A stretch of 54,904 nt of DNA from Novosphingobium sp. Rr 2-17 (GCF_000272475.1 NZ_AKFJ01000037.1:1-54904), one strand, 5' to 3'; counted from the stretch's first letter, positions 18,475-31,534 are shown. Numbers and translations are program-made. Notes: a model not told the origin generated them from the sequence alone.

Positions 18475-19452
18475 TCAGGCATTATTGGGGTCGACTGATT
18501 CCTCCAACGCACCTTCGTCGAGCGACGATGTGGGGGAGATGCGTCGCGCAAGATGATGCTCGCGCCAGGTGATGATGAGGCCTGCCGCCACGATCAGCGG
18601 TGCGCCGGCCCAAATGGCGGCAGCCGGGAGCATGTCCCAGATTAGCCATCCGTATAAAGTCGCCCAAATCAGCGCGGTATAGTCCATCACGACCACGGTA
18701 GCGACTTGGCCGAAACGCAGGGCGGAGGTGAGCAGCAATTGCGCGAATGCACCGCTGATGCCGACGCCGGCCAGGATCAGCCAGGCGTGAGCGTCGTGGG
18801 ATCGTGCGAAGAATGGCATTGCTCCGCCAGCCAGCAGTGCCCCGTAGAATGCGAACCAGAATACGCAGGCGACCGGAACCTCGGTGCGCGAAAGATCGCG
18901 AATCTGGAAACTGACGATCGCGACGATGACGCCGGAAGCCAGGGCCGCCGCAATCCCGAGCGTGGGCGCATGGATGCCGCCCGGTCGTGCCACGAGCAGT
19001 ACACCCACAAATCCCAGAACTACAGCAGCCCAGCGCCATGGGCCGACCCGCTCCCGCAGCACGACCGCCGTCATCAGCACGGCGAACAACGGCGTAGAGA
19101 AACCCAGCGTGGTTTGCATCGACAGTGGCAGCAGGGTGGCGCTGGCAAGGTTGCAACACAGGCCCGCCGTCCCGGTCGTGGCTCGCAGGGCATGGCTGCC
19201 CATACGCCGTGTCGCCAGCAACCCGATCCGACCCGTTGCCAGCAACCAGCCGAGCAGCAGCGGGACGCTGAGCGCTTGGCGCCAGAACACCAGTTCGGGC
19301 AGTGAGACACCTGCCTCGCTGGCCAGCTTTACCAGCATGAACATGGTGGAGAGCATCGCCATGGCGGCCAACCGCAGCCCGATTGCCAGCATCGGTCGAT
19401 CGGCGCGGGTGCGAACCGGAATTTTCGGAGGTGGCGAGGCGGGGAAAGTCAC
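18475..19452 (-). CDS. DMT superfamily (EamA) transporter
   Basis: The 325-residue protein has ten hydrophobic segments arranged as two EamA halves (about 22-160 and 170-300). Family features include LPELVFWRQALSVPLLLG in the first repeat, LRERVGPWRWAAVVLGFVGVLLVARPG and the second-repeat end AGAPLIVAAGLIITWRE. It is an inner-membrane exporter of the drug/metabolite transporter type; substrate unknown. It is transcribed toward the entericidin gene. Confidence 0.88.
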   Translation of the reverse strand: MTFPASPPPKIPVRTRADRPMLAIGLRLAAMAMLSTMFMLVKLASEAGVSLPELVFWRQALSVPLLLGWLLATGRIGLLATRRMGSHALRATTGTAGLCCNLASATLLPLSMQTTLGFSTPLFAVLMTAVVLRERVGPWRWAAVVLGFVGVLLVARPGGIHAPTLGIAAALASGVIVAIVSFQIRDLSRTEVPVACVFWFAFYGALLAGGAMPFFARSHDAHAWLILAGVGISGAFAQLLLTSALRFGQVATVVVMDYTALIWATLYGWLIWDMLPAAAIWAGAPLIVAAGLIITWREHHLARRISPTSSLDEGALEESVDPNNA

Positions 19453-19497
19453 GATAACGGTGCTTTAGCCGGACGAGCGATGGAGGCAAGGGCGGGC

Positions 19498-19704
19498 ATG
19501 GACGATACGACGCTGGTCATGGCGATCGCCGGAGGACTGTGTGGTCTCGTCGCGGCCGTGGCGTGGGTCGCCGATCGCCGCCGTTCTCGCCGCCGTAATA
19601 TTGACCAAGTGGGCTGGGTGCCGTGGACGGCAGTATTTTTCTGGACGCTCAGCGCGGCCGTCGTTCTGCTGGGGTTGGCGGAGCGCGGGTGGGTGGCTCG
19701 CTAA
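19498..19704 (+). CDS. Small two-TM membrane protein
   Basis: The predicted protein of 68 residues (MDDTTLVMAIAGGLCG...) has two membrane helices (about 6-22 and 42-62) flanking a basic loop (DRRRSRRRN). GGGCGGG lies immediately upstream of the ATG at 19498; an ATG at 19480 would add six residues. It is divergent from the DMT gene. Function is unknown, and homology is not recognised with certainty. Confidence 0.55.
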   Translation: MDDTTLVMAIAGGLCGLVAAVAWVADRRRSRRRNIDQVGWVPWTAVFFWTLSAAVVLLGLAERGWVAR

Positions 19705-19822
19705 TTCCGTTCGGCAAAATCGAATGAATGGATCGAATTAATTCGCCTATCCAGAACGTTCGCGGCGTGAGACCAAGCGCGGGTCCGAGCGGCCCCTTCG
19801 CCGTTCGCACGGGAGTGTATTC

Positions 19823-20428
19823 ATGAAGCGTATATTCGTCTCGACCCTTGCCGTCGTATCCATCGCCAGCGCCGTGCCGCTGCTGGCACAGTCGAACACC
19901 AGCCCCGCCGCCGTCCCGGCCGGCAGCTATGCGCTCGATCCATCGCATACGCTGGTCCGTTTCACCGTTGACCACTTCGGCATCAGCGAATACTTCGGCA
20001 CGCTGCCCGGCGCGACCGGCACGCTGTCGCTCGATCCCAAGAACCTCGCTTCGGCAAAGCTGGACGTCTCTGTCCCCGTCGCTACCGTTTCGACGACCAA
20101 CAAGGTTCTGGACGGCGAGCTGGTCGGCCCTGAGTGGTTCGATGCGGCCAAGTATCCCACGATGCGCTTCGTTTCGACCAAGGTGACCCGTACCGGGCCT
20201 GGCACGGCCAACATCGCCGGCAACCTGACATTGCATGGCGTGACCAAGCCCGTGACGCTCAAGGCCACCTTCAAGGCCGCAGCGACGAACCCGATGAAAA
20301 AGGTCTACTCGATCGGCTTCAACGCGGTGGGCACGATCAAGCGCACCGAGTTCGGCGTGAGCAAGTATGCGCCGATGGTTAGCGACGAGACCCAGATCGC
20401 CATCACGGCGGCGTTCGAAAAGCAGTAA
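19823..20428 (+). CDS. YceI family periplasmic protein
   Basis: The 201-residue protein has a signal peptide cleaved near PLLAQS and a YceI domain with GSYALDPSHTLVRFTVDHFG, YFGTLPGATGTLSLDP, WFDAAKYPTMRFVSTKV, GNLTLHGVTKPVTL and a KRTEFGVSKYAPMVSD end. It is a periplasmic lipid/isoprenoid-binding-type lipocalin-like protein with unknown ligand. It is the second YceI member in the window and closer to the family consensus than the one at 6127. The gene stands alone, convergent with the atp operon. Confidence 0.94.
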   Translation: MKRIFVSTLAVVSIASAVPLLAQSNTSPAAVPAGSYALDPSHTLVRFTVDHFGISEYFGTLPGATGTLSLDPKNLASAKLDVSVPVATVSTTNKVLDGELVGPEWFDAAKYPTMRFVSTKVTRTGPGTANIAGNLTLHGVTKPVTLKATFKAAATNPMKKVYSIGFNAVGTIKRTEFGVSKYAPMVSDETQIAITAAFEKQ

Positions 20429-20513
20429 GCGCGTCTGGACTGCTCGCTACCCCGGCCCATCACTTTGATCCGAGCCGGGGTGCGACAGTCACCGCGCGGA
20501 AAATCCTACGCCA

Positions 20514-20561
20514 GATACACAAAGGGCGCCGCCGGTTTCCCGGCGACGCCCTTTGTGTATC
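20514..20561. terminator. Bidirectional hairpin between yceI-like gene and atpC
   Basis: A 22-bp stem with one mismatch (left arm GATACACAAAGGGCGCCGCC, right arm its complement) and a three-base loop lies 20 bases after the atpC stop, between two convergent genes. It contains short A and T stretches in the stem but no long T tract. Confidence 0.7.
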
Positions 20562-20580
20562 TCGCTCAAGCCTGAAAAGA

Positions 20581-20838
20581 TCAGTCTTCGACGTGTTCTG
20601 CCAGGACCGTAAGGCCGGCATCGCCGACTTCGGCAAAGCCGCCGGTGATGCGGATTTCCTCCGGCGCGCCATTCTCGGTTTTGTAAACCTTCAGCGCGCC
20701 ATCGGCGATCGTGGACATGAAGGGCGCATGGCCCGCGAGCACGCCGAACTCACCCTCGGTGCCGGGGACGACCACCATGTGGACCTCCTCGGACCGCACG
20801 AGCTTGGCCGGCGTGACGAGTTCGAAGTGCAGCGGCAT
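20581..20838 (-). CDS. atpC: ATP synthase F1 epsilon subunit
   Basis: The 85-residue protein starts [19 protein letters not shown] and contains [20 protein letters not shown], the epsilon beta-sandwich. The protein is short because it stops at the end of the N-terminal sandwich ([20 protein letters not shown]), without the C-terminal helical hairpin that inhibits hydrolysis in E. coli. Short epsilon subunits are common in alphaproteobacteria. It begins 2 bases after the atpD stop. Last gene of the F1 operon. Confidence 0.95.
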   Translation of the reverse strand: MPLHFELVTPAKLVRSEEVHMVVVPGTEGEFGVLAGHAPFMSTIADGALKVYKTENGAPEEIRITGGFAEVGDAGLTVLAEHVED

Positions 20839-20839
20839 C

Positions 20840-23193
<2,354 letters not shown>

Positions 23194-23194
23194 G

Positions 23195-23488
23195 TCAGTC
23201 CTTCAATTCCATCACTTCCACCAGCTCCGGGGCTCCACGTAACCAGCCTTCGTACTTTGCAAAGACGGCTTTGGTGTAGTCTTGCGCGTGGTGGAAATCG
23301 AACGCTGCGCGGTCTGCCCAGCGTTCGAAGATATAGAGGTTCGGCGAACCATCGGCTGCCCGATAGGGTTCAAAGTGTTCGCAACCAGCCTCAGCGCGCG
23401 TTTGCAGCACGATGGCAGCAACCGCTTGCCCCGCATCATCGAGATGCTCCGGCTTTACCGGGATGGTGGCGAACACCGTGTAACCCAC
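23195..23488 (-). CDS. Antibiotic biosynthesis monooxygenase (ABM)-like protein
   Basis: This small protein of 97 residues has the ABM dimeric ferredoxin-like fold signatures: [20 protein letters not shown], then [12 protein letters not shown] and [20 protein letters not shown]. Related proteins include YgiN-type quinol monooxygenases, which act on quinols without cofactors. The GTG start directly abuts the atpA TAA (no bases between) and the TGA is one base from atpG. It is thus embedded in the F1 operon between atpA and atpG. A link to quinone chemistry of respiration is inference only. Confidence 0.85.
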   Translation of the reverse strand: MGYTVFATIPVKPEHLDDAGQAVAAIVLQTRAEAGCEHFEPYRAADGSPNLYIFERWADRAAFDFHHAQDYTKAVFAKYEGWLRGAPELVEVMELKD

Positions 23489-25586
<2,098 letters not shown>

Positions 25587-25941
25587 GCCTGTCCTATCCT
25601 TACATCGGTTTTGGCAGGGCACTTCGGGGCGCGACGCTACGGCGTGCCCCCCAGCCCGCAGACGAGGCGCGCATAGCGACGATAGGCCTATGATGCAAGG
25701 CACCGCTTGGCCGCTATCTCATGCGAACCCATCAGGTTTGACAGCAACGACCGGGATGCGAGGGAAATTGAGCCGTTGCAAGCCGTTAGACTTGTTGACG
25801 AAGGACCCTGTCGATGACCTTTCGAATCGCCCGATTGTCGGACGCGAATTACCACTTTTACTTTGCCGTCGCTTGCGGGGAGCGATGCGATGTCGGCTAT
25901 GGCGATATCACGGCATTGATAGGGCGCCGGGGAGGAAGATC
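25587..25941. other. Divergent intergenic region between atpH and ada
   Basis: These 355 bp separate two divergent genes and should hold both promoters. I see no convincing gene on either strand and no hairpin worth calling; the open frames that cross it have no family resemblance. Confidence 0.5.
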
Positions 25942-26976
25942 GTGACCACCGCTCAGTTGGAATCGTTCGAAGCAGCGTGGGCTGCCGTGCTTCGGCGTGA
26001 TCGATCTTTCGACGGGCGTTTTGTGACCGGCGTCTTGTCGACCGGCATCTATTGCCGGCCCTCCTGCGCCGCTCGCCATCCGCGCCCTGACAACGTGCGC
26101 TTCTTTGCGACGCCGGCAATGGCCCGCGAGGCCAACTTGCGACCGTGCCTGCGTTGTCGCCCCGATGACATAGGCCGCGACGAGAAGGCCGTGGCCGCCG
26201 CCATCGACCTTCTGCGCGCCGGCGAGACCGCGCCCTCTCTTGCCGATCTGGCGGCGGCAGTCGGCTATAGTCCGACCCATTTTCAACGCGTGTTCAAGCG
26301 TGCGGTTGGCATCTCTCCAGCGCAATACCACCGCGCCCTTCGCGTCGAGCGTGCAGGCGAGGCCCTGAGCGAAGGGGCTAGTGTGACCGAAGCGATCTAT
26401 GAAGCTGGCTTCGGCGCAGCCTCGCGATTCTACGACGCCAGCAAGGGGAGGCTGGGCATGACGCCTTCAGCCTGGCGCGAGGGTGGGCGCGGCGTTACGA
26501 TCCGGTGGGCGGTGGTGCCCACCACGCTCGGTGCCATGCTCGTCGCAGCGACGGACAAGGGCGTGTGCCGGCTTTCGTTCAACGAGACCGGGACAGACCT
26601 GGCGCTGCGTTTTCCCAAGGCGGATCTGGTCGAGGGGGATGCGGCGTTCGCGCTATTGCTGGCCGATGTAGTCGCCGCCGTGGAGCAGCCCGGCCAGTCT
26701 CGTGCGATCCCGCTCGACGTGCAAGGGACCGCGTTCCAGGAAGCCGTATGGCAGGAACTTCAGCGCATTCCCTTGGGAGAAACGCGCACGTACGCCCAGA
26801 TCGCGGCAGCAGTGGGCAAGCCGGGGGCAGTCCGAGCGGCGGGTTCGGCAAATGGCGCCAACGGCGTGGCTGTGCTGATCCCGTGCCACCGGGTCATTCG
26901 CTCGGATGGCTCTATCGGCGGCTATGCTTATGGCGAGGCGATCAAGCGCGAGCTGCTACGGCGGGAGGAGCGTTAA
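25942..26976 (+). CDS. ada: Bifunctional Ada: DNA methylphosphotriester/O6-methylguanine methyltransferase and regulator
   Basis: The 344-residue Ada has an N-terminal zinc domain with the four Cys C38, C42, C69 and C72 (GIYCRPSCAARHPRPDNV; CLRCRPD), C38 being the expected phosphotriester acceptor. An AraC helix-turn-helix pair follows (about 95-185, VGYSPTHFQRVFKRAVGISP). The MGMT domain (about 190-344) has the acceptor Cys315 in IPCHRVIRSDG. Methylated Ada activates the adaptive response. The GTG start is chosen because GGGGAGGAAG lies just upstream. Codon use is normal for the genome. Confidence 0.96.
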   Translation: MTTAQLESFEAAWAAVLRRDRSFDGRFVTGVLSTGIYCRPSCAARHPRPDNVRFFATPAMAREANLRPCLRCRPDDIGRDEKAVAAAIDLLRAGETAPSLADLAAAVGYSPTHFQRVFKRAVGISPAQYHRALRVERAGEALSEGASVTEAIYEAGFGAASRFYDASKGRLGMTPSAWREGGRGVTIRWAVVPTTLGAMLVAATDKGVCRLSFNETGTDLALRFPKADLVEGDAAFALLLADVVAAVEQPGQSRAIPLDVQGTAFQEAVWQELQRIPLGETRTYAQIAAAVGKPGAVRAAGSANGANGVAVLIPCHRVIRSDGSIGGYAYGEAIKRELLRREER

Positions 26977-27067
26977 GAAGCGACCCGGATAATTGCGTCC
27001 AAGTCGGTCGCTAATATGCGCAATGTCCTGCTTGTCTGTCTGACTAACTGGAGTCAAACAACAGAAT

Positions 27068-27092
27068 GGTGGTACCGGCACCACCCCTCTAG
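27068..27092 (+). terminator. Possible terminator after ada
   Basis: GGTGGT-ACCGGC-ACCACC forms a six-bp stem between the convergent ada and GntR-type genes, followed by CCTCTAGTCTTATTC. It is short and the T content is low. Confidence 0.35.
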
Positions 27093-27114
27093 TCTTATTC
27101 GCAAGCCTGCCGAT

Positions 27115-28524
27115 TCAGCACGCCGGGCGGTCGAGGGCGACGTAGTCCGGTGACGAAAAGCGCAAGGACATGAACGCGAACCGCTCGCGCGACACTGCGC
27201 CCGCGCGCTCCACGTCCGAGTCTTCGATTGCGTCGAGAATAGACTGGGAAAGGCGGACCATCTTCTTCAGCGGCACCTGTTCCGTCGGGCTCGGCGGCTC
27301 AACCACGCAGGAGTACAGCAAAAGCCCGCGCTCGATACCCGCCAGCAACGGATTGCCCGCGTACGTCTGTATCCGCCGATCCAGCAGGATCATGCCCCAC
27401 GCATCCAGCCGATCCAGGGTGTCGGGGACGTCCTCCCGCGGGTGGTTCTTGGCCCGCGTGGCCGCCAACCGGGCGATTTCGACATTAAGCAGGCTCGCGG
27501 CCTCGAAACATTCGGACACCGGAACCTCCTGTTTTGCCAGAAGGTGCGGAATGAGCGAGGCAATCGAAGCCGTTCCCGGCGTGCGCAGCATGATGCCGCC
27601 GTTACGTCCGCGTCGCGGCGCGACGACTTCCAGATCCTCGATAAGGCGGACAGCTTGCCGCACGATTTCGCCGATGGCGCCGAACTTCACGCACATCGCG
27701 CTTTCCGAGCCGAGCGACCCTGCCCATTCTTCGGGGCGCTCCACCAGCTCTTGAAGCATTCGCAGCGCGATCCGATGCGCTGATTTTCCGGTTCCTCCAT
27801 TGTGTTTCGACAGGGCGGCCAAGCTCACTTCGATGTCCAACGTCGAACGGCTGTTCTGTGTCAGATAGCGCTTGAGATTCAGCAGCGCGGCGGCGCTGTT
27901 GGCTTGGCCGATGGAGTCACATAGATCGCGCTCGAGTTCCGGGCTCGATTTCTCGGCATGGGGATCGACCGTGCAGGCTTTTCGGACCGATTGAAGAAAT
28001 TCGACCGCCAATTGCATCGCGGCATTGCCGGTCTGACGAGCCAGAAACCCAGCGAAGTCGCCGCTCGTTTGGCCACCTTGCCAGGCATTCCTCGGTTCAG
28101 GCGCGACTGGCGCGTGCGACAGCTTCTTTACGACGGCGGTCAGAACGACTTGTTCCGCTTCCACCAACTCTCGGATGCCGTTGGGCGTGACGTAGAGATA
28201 CAACAATGTCAGATCGACCAGGTCCGCCAGGTTCGGTTCCGCCACAACGACGCCCCCGCCTGGGCCTGGCCGCAACCTCGCCACGCCGCGCAGCTCAAGT
28301 ATTCCGATGGCTTCGCGAAACGCCCATCGGCCTAGATTATAGCGTGAACGGATTTCCGTGGCCGTGCCCAGCGATCGCCCGCTTTGAAGCCTGCCGAAAA
28401 TGATTTCCTGCTGCATGAGGACAGCGGCTCGGTGCGCCAGCTTAACGCCTTCCAGCGAACGACCGGCAATCAGCGCGTGATCGAGCCGCATTGCGTCGAG
28501 CGGCTTCTGCTCTTGCAGTGCCAT
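27115..28524 (-). CDS. Double GntR/FCD-type transcriptional regulator
   Basis: The 469-residue protein appears to be two FCD-type GntR units fused end to end. Unit 1 has a winged helix (about 25-100, EIRSRYNLGRWAFREAIGIL, RLRPGPGGGVVV) and a helical FCD-like part. Unit 2 repeats this with a winged helix (about 245-330, IGEIVRQAVRLIEDLEVVAP, RRGRNGGIMLRTPG) and a second helical domain. The start is MALQEQKPL at 28524, with GAGAGG upstream, rather than the longer frame at 28584. It is downstream of and on the same strand as the exported-protein pair, which it may regulate. The effector is unknown. Confidence 0.8.
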   Translation of the reverse strand: MALQEQKPLDAMRLDHALIAGRSLEGVKLAHRAAVLMQQEIIFGRLQSGRSLGTATEIRSRYNLGRWAFREAIGILELRGVARLRPGPGGGVVVAEPNLADLVDLTLLYLYVTPNGIRELVEAEQVVLTAVVKKLSHAPVAPEPRNAWQGGQTSGDFAGFLARQTGNAAMQLAVEFLQSVRKACTVDPHAEKSSPELERDLCDSIGQANSAAALLNLKRYLTQNSRSTLDIEVSLAALSKHNGGTGKSAHRIALRMLQELVERPEEWAGSLGSESAMCVKFGAIGEIVRQAVRLIEDLEVVAPRRGRNGGIMLRTPGTASIASLIPHLLAKQEVPVSECFEAASLLNVEIARLAATRAKNHPREDVPDTLDRLDAWGMILLDRRIQTYAGNPLLAGIERGLLLYSCVVEPPSPTEQVPLKKMVRLSQSILDAIEDSDVERAGAVSRERFAFMSLRFSSPDYVALDRPAC

Positions 28525-28706
28525 ACCGCTGATACCTCTCTTTGTGATTTTCTCCCCTATACCAGCTTGGCAGCCCGAAGCCACCGGCTTCGCGTATGCG
28601 TACGGGCTCGAAGGCCAAGCCGATTAGCGCTTCGGCGCTGCATTTAAGGGGGCGGGGCAGCAACAGAGTGGTCCCGTCCGGTTCGAGCCAAGCGAACGGT
28701 TCTCGC

Positions 28707-28737
28707 ACCTGGTCCGGAGCCGAACTCCGAACCAGGT
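28707..28737 (-). terminator. Hairpin after the first exported-protein pair
   Basis: ACCTGGT..GGAG....CTCC..ACCAGGT, an 11-bp interrupted stem, lies 15 bases beyond the stop of the gene at 28752. No T tract follows, so it may act with Rho. Confidence 0.5.
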
Positions 28738-28751
28738 CCAAGCAACTTCGG

Positions 28752-29870
28752 TTATTCCTTCTCGACGATAAGCCCTGCGTCGTTTTGTGTGCTGGGATCA
28801 CCGATCTGCAGCTCGCAGTTGTATTCGTCGAACAAGACTAGGTTGGGCTGCCAGCGGAAGGTCCGGACGATGGTCCAGGGATTGGTGTAGTATTTCGGAT
28901 CGTCGATCGTTGTTTCGATCTCGATCAGAGTGTTGCTCGCGCCTTCGTTGATCTTGCGGATGCGGTAGACCAGATGCGCATCCTTGGACACGGGGGTTCC
29001 GCTGATGTCCAGCCAGAGGCCTTGCTTGAGGCCCTTGGTCTCGGCGACGAGCGTGTTGCCGTCCCAACGGCCGACCGCATAGCCCATGTAGCTGTCGCCG
29101 GCAGGGCGCAGCTTGTCGTCGAGGGCAATGCTCAGGCGGCCGCGATAGTCCATGAACACGAACTCGACAGCGTCTTTGTTCTGATAGACCGCGAAAGGCA
29201 TATGCACGTCCGCCTGCCAGATGAGGCCGGGCGGCCGACACAGCGCCGCTGCGTTCTGATACGGCGTATGTGCCATCTCAGCCTTGGCGCGACGTTCCAG
29301 CGTGCGCGCGCCTTCCATGGTGAAGGGCAGGAGCTTGCCATGCTTGTCGCGCAGAATGCGACCGTGCAGGGCCAGATCATGGAACCAGACACCGCTGAAG
29401 TCACGCGGATCGGCGGAGGGCTTTGGCGCGTCGGGCCGAAGCTCGGAAGGCTCGGCCATGGCGACCATGGGTGAAAGCGGAAGCGCCGCAGCGATCTTCT
29501 GTGCTTCCGTCAGCGGCGGATCTTCCGACAACCTCAGGACGAGTGCCGCTGCGTCTGCATAGCTAGCCGTTTCAGGTCCGGTCAGATCCTGCTTTGGGCG
29601 TGGCTTTTGCGGAGGCATTCCCTTGGGAGGCATTCCTGGAGGCGGGGCGCCCATCGGCGGCGCGCCCATAGGCGGTGCTCCTGCGGGAGGCCCGCCCGAA
29701 GGAGGTGCTTCTCCGGCAGGCGGTGCGTCGCCGGAAGGCGGCGGCGTTTGCGCGAGCGCGCTGTGCGGCAGGGCAAGCGGAAGCACGGCACTCAGCAGGC
29801 ACCAGCGCAATGACTTGGCCAAACGCCGACGGGTTGCCGGATGCGAACACGATTGATCGTTCATGCTCAC
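28752..29870 (-). CDS. Exported protein with Pro-rich linker (long paralogue, copy 1)
   Basis: The 372-residue protein has an extended N-terminus, a signal peptide (LRWCLLSAVLPLALPHSALA) and a Pro/Gly/Met-rich linker (about 42-95, units such as GAPPMGAPPMGAPPPGMPP). The C-terminal domain (about 155-365) has [71 protein letters not shown] and FDEYNCELQ. The same motif order recurs in 53931-54839. Periplasmic or surface location is expected. It overlaps the upstream short paralogue by 4 bp. The biochemical role is unknown. Confidence 0.82.
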   Translation of the reverse strand: MSMNDQSCSHPATRRRLAKSLRWCLLSAVLPLALPHSALAQTPPPSGDAPPAGEAPPSGGPPAGAPPMGAPPMGAPPPGMPPKGMPPQKPRPKQDLTGPETASYADAAALVLRLSEDPPLTEAQKIAAALPLSPMVAMAEPSELRPDAPKPSADPRDFSGVWFHDLALHGRILRDKHGKLLPFTMEGARTLERRAKAEMAHTPYQNAAALCRPPGLIWQADVHMPFAVYQNKDAVEFVFMDYRGRLSIALDDKLRPAGDSYMGYAVGRWDGNTLVAETKGLKQGLWLDISGTPVSKDAHLVYRIRKINEGASNTLIEIETTIDDPKYYTNPWTIVRTFRWQPNLVLFDEYNCELQIGDPSTQNDAGLIVEKE

Positions 29871-30568
29871 TTACCTCCCTTTTTCTGCAGCCGGTCGAGG
29901 CACACGTCTTCCGGGAAAATCGCGAAGGGCTGGCGCTTGTATGTCACTGTAGCTTCCCAAGGATGCTCGTAAAATTCCGAATCCTGGATGGTGATCCGGT
30001 TCTCCAGGGTATTGGCATCGACCAGGCGATAGTGCTCGGTCACCGTCATGTCCCAGCCATGAGGCAGCAGATCGTCGATCAGCGCCTCGGGCGGAACGTC
30101 GGTGGTGACGACGGTCAGCGTATCGCCTTCCCACTTGCCCTTCGACACGCCGGTGAAGCGTGTCCCCAGCGGCTTTTCAGTAGCGATGCCGCGCAAGTCG
30201 ATTTGGCGGATAAGCCGGTTCCACTCGAAATCGAAGGTCAGGACGTTGAACATCTCGCGGATCTTGTAGCGCTTTGACGTCAGCATCATGCGCGGCACAC
30301 CGGGGTTCGCGCAGCGTGAGGTCATGACGTCGTAGTCGTCGTAATCGCCCTTCTTCTTGAGCTTGACGTTCTTGTCATAAACCTCGCGTCCCTTCTTGGT
30401 GAAAGGGACTTTGCCGTCCGCCGGGCGCAACTGTGTGGTGGGCTTGGCGATCTGCCAGACGCCGAGGAGGTTTTCCGTCGGGGCGGACGCCGCCCATACG
30501 GGATTCGCCATCAACAATGCGCCTAGCGCGATTGCGGCAGCGCGAAGATGTGATGATTTTCGCAGCAT
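29867..30568 (-). CDS. Exported protein (short paralogue, copy 1)
   Basis: The 233-residue protein has a signal peptide (AAAIALGALLMANPVWA) and a domain with LLGVWQIAKPTTQLRPADGK, TSRCANPGVPRMMLTSK, FDFEWNRLIRQIDLRG, GKWEGDTLTVVTTDVP, RITIQDSEFYEHPWEATVTY and FPEDVCLDRL. Its closest relative in the window is 53218-53934; it is more distantly related to the long paralogues (GVW, GxWDGDTL, TIDDPxxYxxPW). It is first in the two-gene operon, followed by the long paralogue with an ATGA overlap. Upstream is an AT-rich promoter region. Function unknown. Confidence 0.82.
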   Translation of the reverse strand: MLRKSSHLRAAAIALGALLMANPVWAASAPTENLLGVWQIAKPTTQLRPADGKVPFTKKGREVYDKNVKLKKKGDYDDYDVMTSRCANPGVPRMMLTSKRYKIREMFNVLTFDFEWNRLIRQIDLRGIATEKPLGTRFTGVSKGKWEGDTLTVVTTDVPPEALIDDLLPHGWDMTVTEHYRLVDANTLENRITIQDSEFYEHPWEATVTYKRQPFAIFPEDVCLDRLQKKGGK

Positions 30569-30929
30569 CGCTTACTTTCTGTAAAATATTAATGAATTTT
30601 CACTCAATATCATGTTTGATATTTTCATCTTATTTTAGCGTATTGCTAATTTATGAATTCATTAACGGTATAATTAGGAGACTGTGTTATTTAAAATAAT
30701 ACGACAACCGTTTCATGTGGTTGTGAATATTTTTTCATTTGCTTGAGCCTGCCATTTCCTAATGGTGTTGCTGCCAACCCGCTTGTGAGGGGCAGGAACG
30801 ACATCCCAAGGGGATGGCTAGAGCATTTGGGCGGCCTATTATAGCTGGCTGATTTTTATAGCTGGCCGACTTCGCGCCTGGCTTTTCCTGTCATTCGACA
30901 TTCACCTACGCCGCGTCGCCGGGCGACAC
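30569..30929. other. AT-rich intergenic region
   Basis: This stretch is far richer in A/T than the surrounding genes, especially 30580-30740. It must hold the promoter of the exported-protein pair (minus). No gene was found. The base composition suggests acquired or decayed DNA. Confidence 0.5.
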
Positions 30930-31062
30930 GGCGCGGTCGCTCGGTCGAGGCCAGCGGGCTGGTCGTCGGTGGCGAGTTTATCGATATCGAAACCACCAGG
31001 CAGAGCGGCGCATCAGCTTTGGCGAGATGATTCGCTATCTGCGCAAGCACTCGACCGTCTGA
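30930..31062 (+). pseudogene. Serine recombinase catalytic-domain fragment
   Basis: One frame reads SVEASGLVVGGEFIDIETTR and, after a one-base shift, ISFGEMIRYLRKHSTV before a stop. This matches the resolvase domain segment of large serine recombinases (EFxDxETAxxxGRxxFGEMxRxLRKH). Both ends and the catalytic Ser are missing and there is a frameshift. It may derive from the same family as the C-terminal piece at 401-1141. Confidence 0.6.
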
Positions 31063-31424
31063 CGGTGTGAACTGCGCGGGATTGCCGGAGGCCTTAACTC
31101 CTGAGAGAAAGGGCTCACGATGAGCAGAGGCGGCTAACGAGTTGGCGCCCGAGGATTGTGACCGAGCGATCCGGACTGTTCTGGACCACGAAGGCGACCA
31201 TCCGTTCCGCAGTTCAGCGCACCCTTGGTAGGGTGTATCGGAGCCGAACGTGGGGTGTTTGTTGGCTTGAGTGCCTTGCGCTTATAAAGAGTAAGATTAG
31301 GCGAAAGCCCACCGTTGGGGCCGGGCATCCGAGCCAGTACATGGCGCTTTTAAAGGCCACGGTCGTCATATTTGAAAAATATTTGGCAGTTTCGGCTTTC
31401 AAGCAGCTAAGCTGCCTGAAAGCA
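31063..31424. other. Intergenic region before the tRNA-Glu pair
   Basis: No gene is supported here. Near the tRNA, 31395-31423 forms a hairpin (GCTTTCAAGCAGC / GCTGCCTGAAAGC) directly after the 3' end of tRNA-Glu(CUC) on the minus strand; this is the likely terminator of the tRNA transcript. Confidence 0.5.
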
Positions 31425-31499
31425 TGGTGACCCCTACGAGAATCGAACTCGTGTTTTCGCCGTGAGAGGGCGACGTCCTAACCGCTAGACGAAGGGGCC
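31425..31499 (-). tRNA. tRNA-Glu (anticodon CUC)
   Basis: This is a 75-nt minus-strand cloverleaf: GGCCCCT acceptor, TCGTCTAGCGGTTAGGAC D arm, anticodon loop CCCTCTCAC (CTC), T arm GAGTTCGATTCTC and encoded CCA. Confidence 0.95.
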
Positions 31500-31534
31500 A
31501 TTAAGCCAATTTGTGCCAGCGTGCTGCTGGCTGA

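Noticed and set aside
29590..29760. Repetitive Pro/Gly-coding stretch as a tandem DNA repeat
   Set aside because: It encodes the Pro-rich linker of an exported protein in a continuous frame; repetition follows from the amino-acid content.
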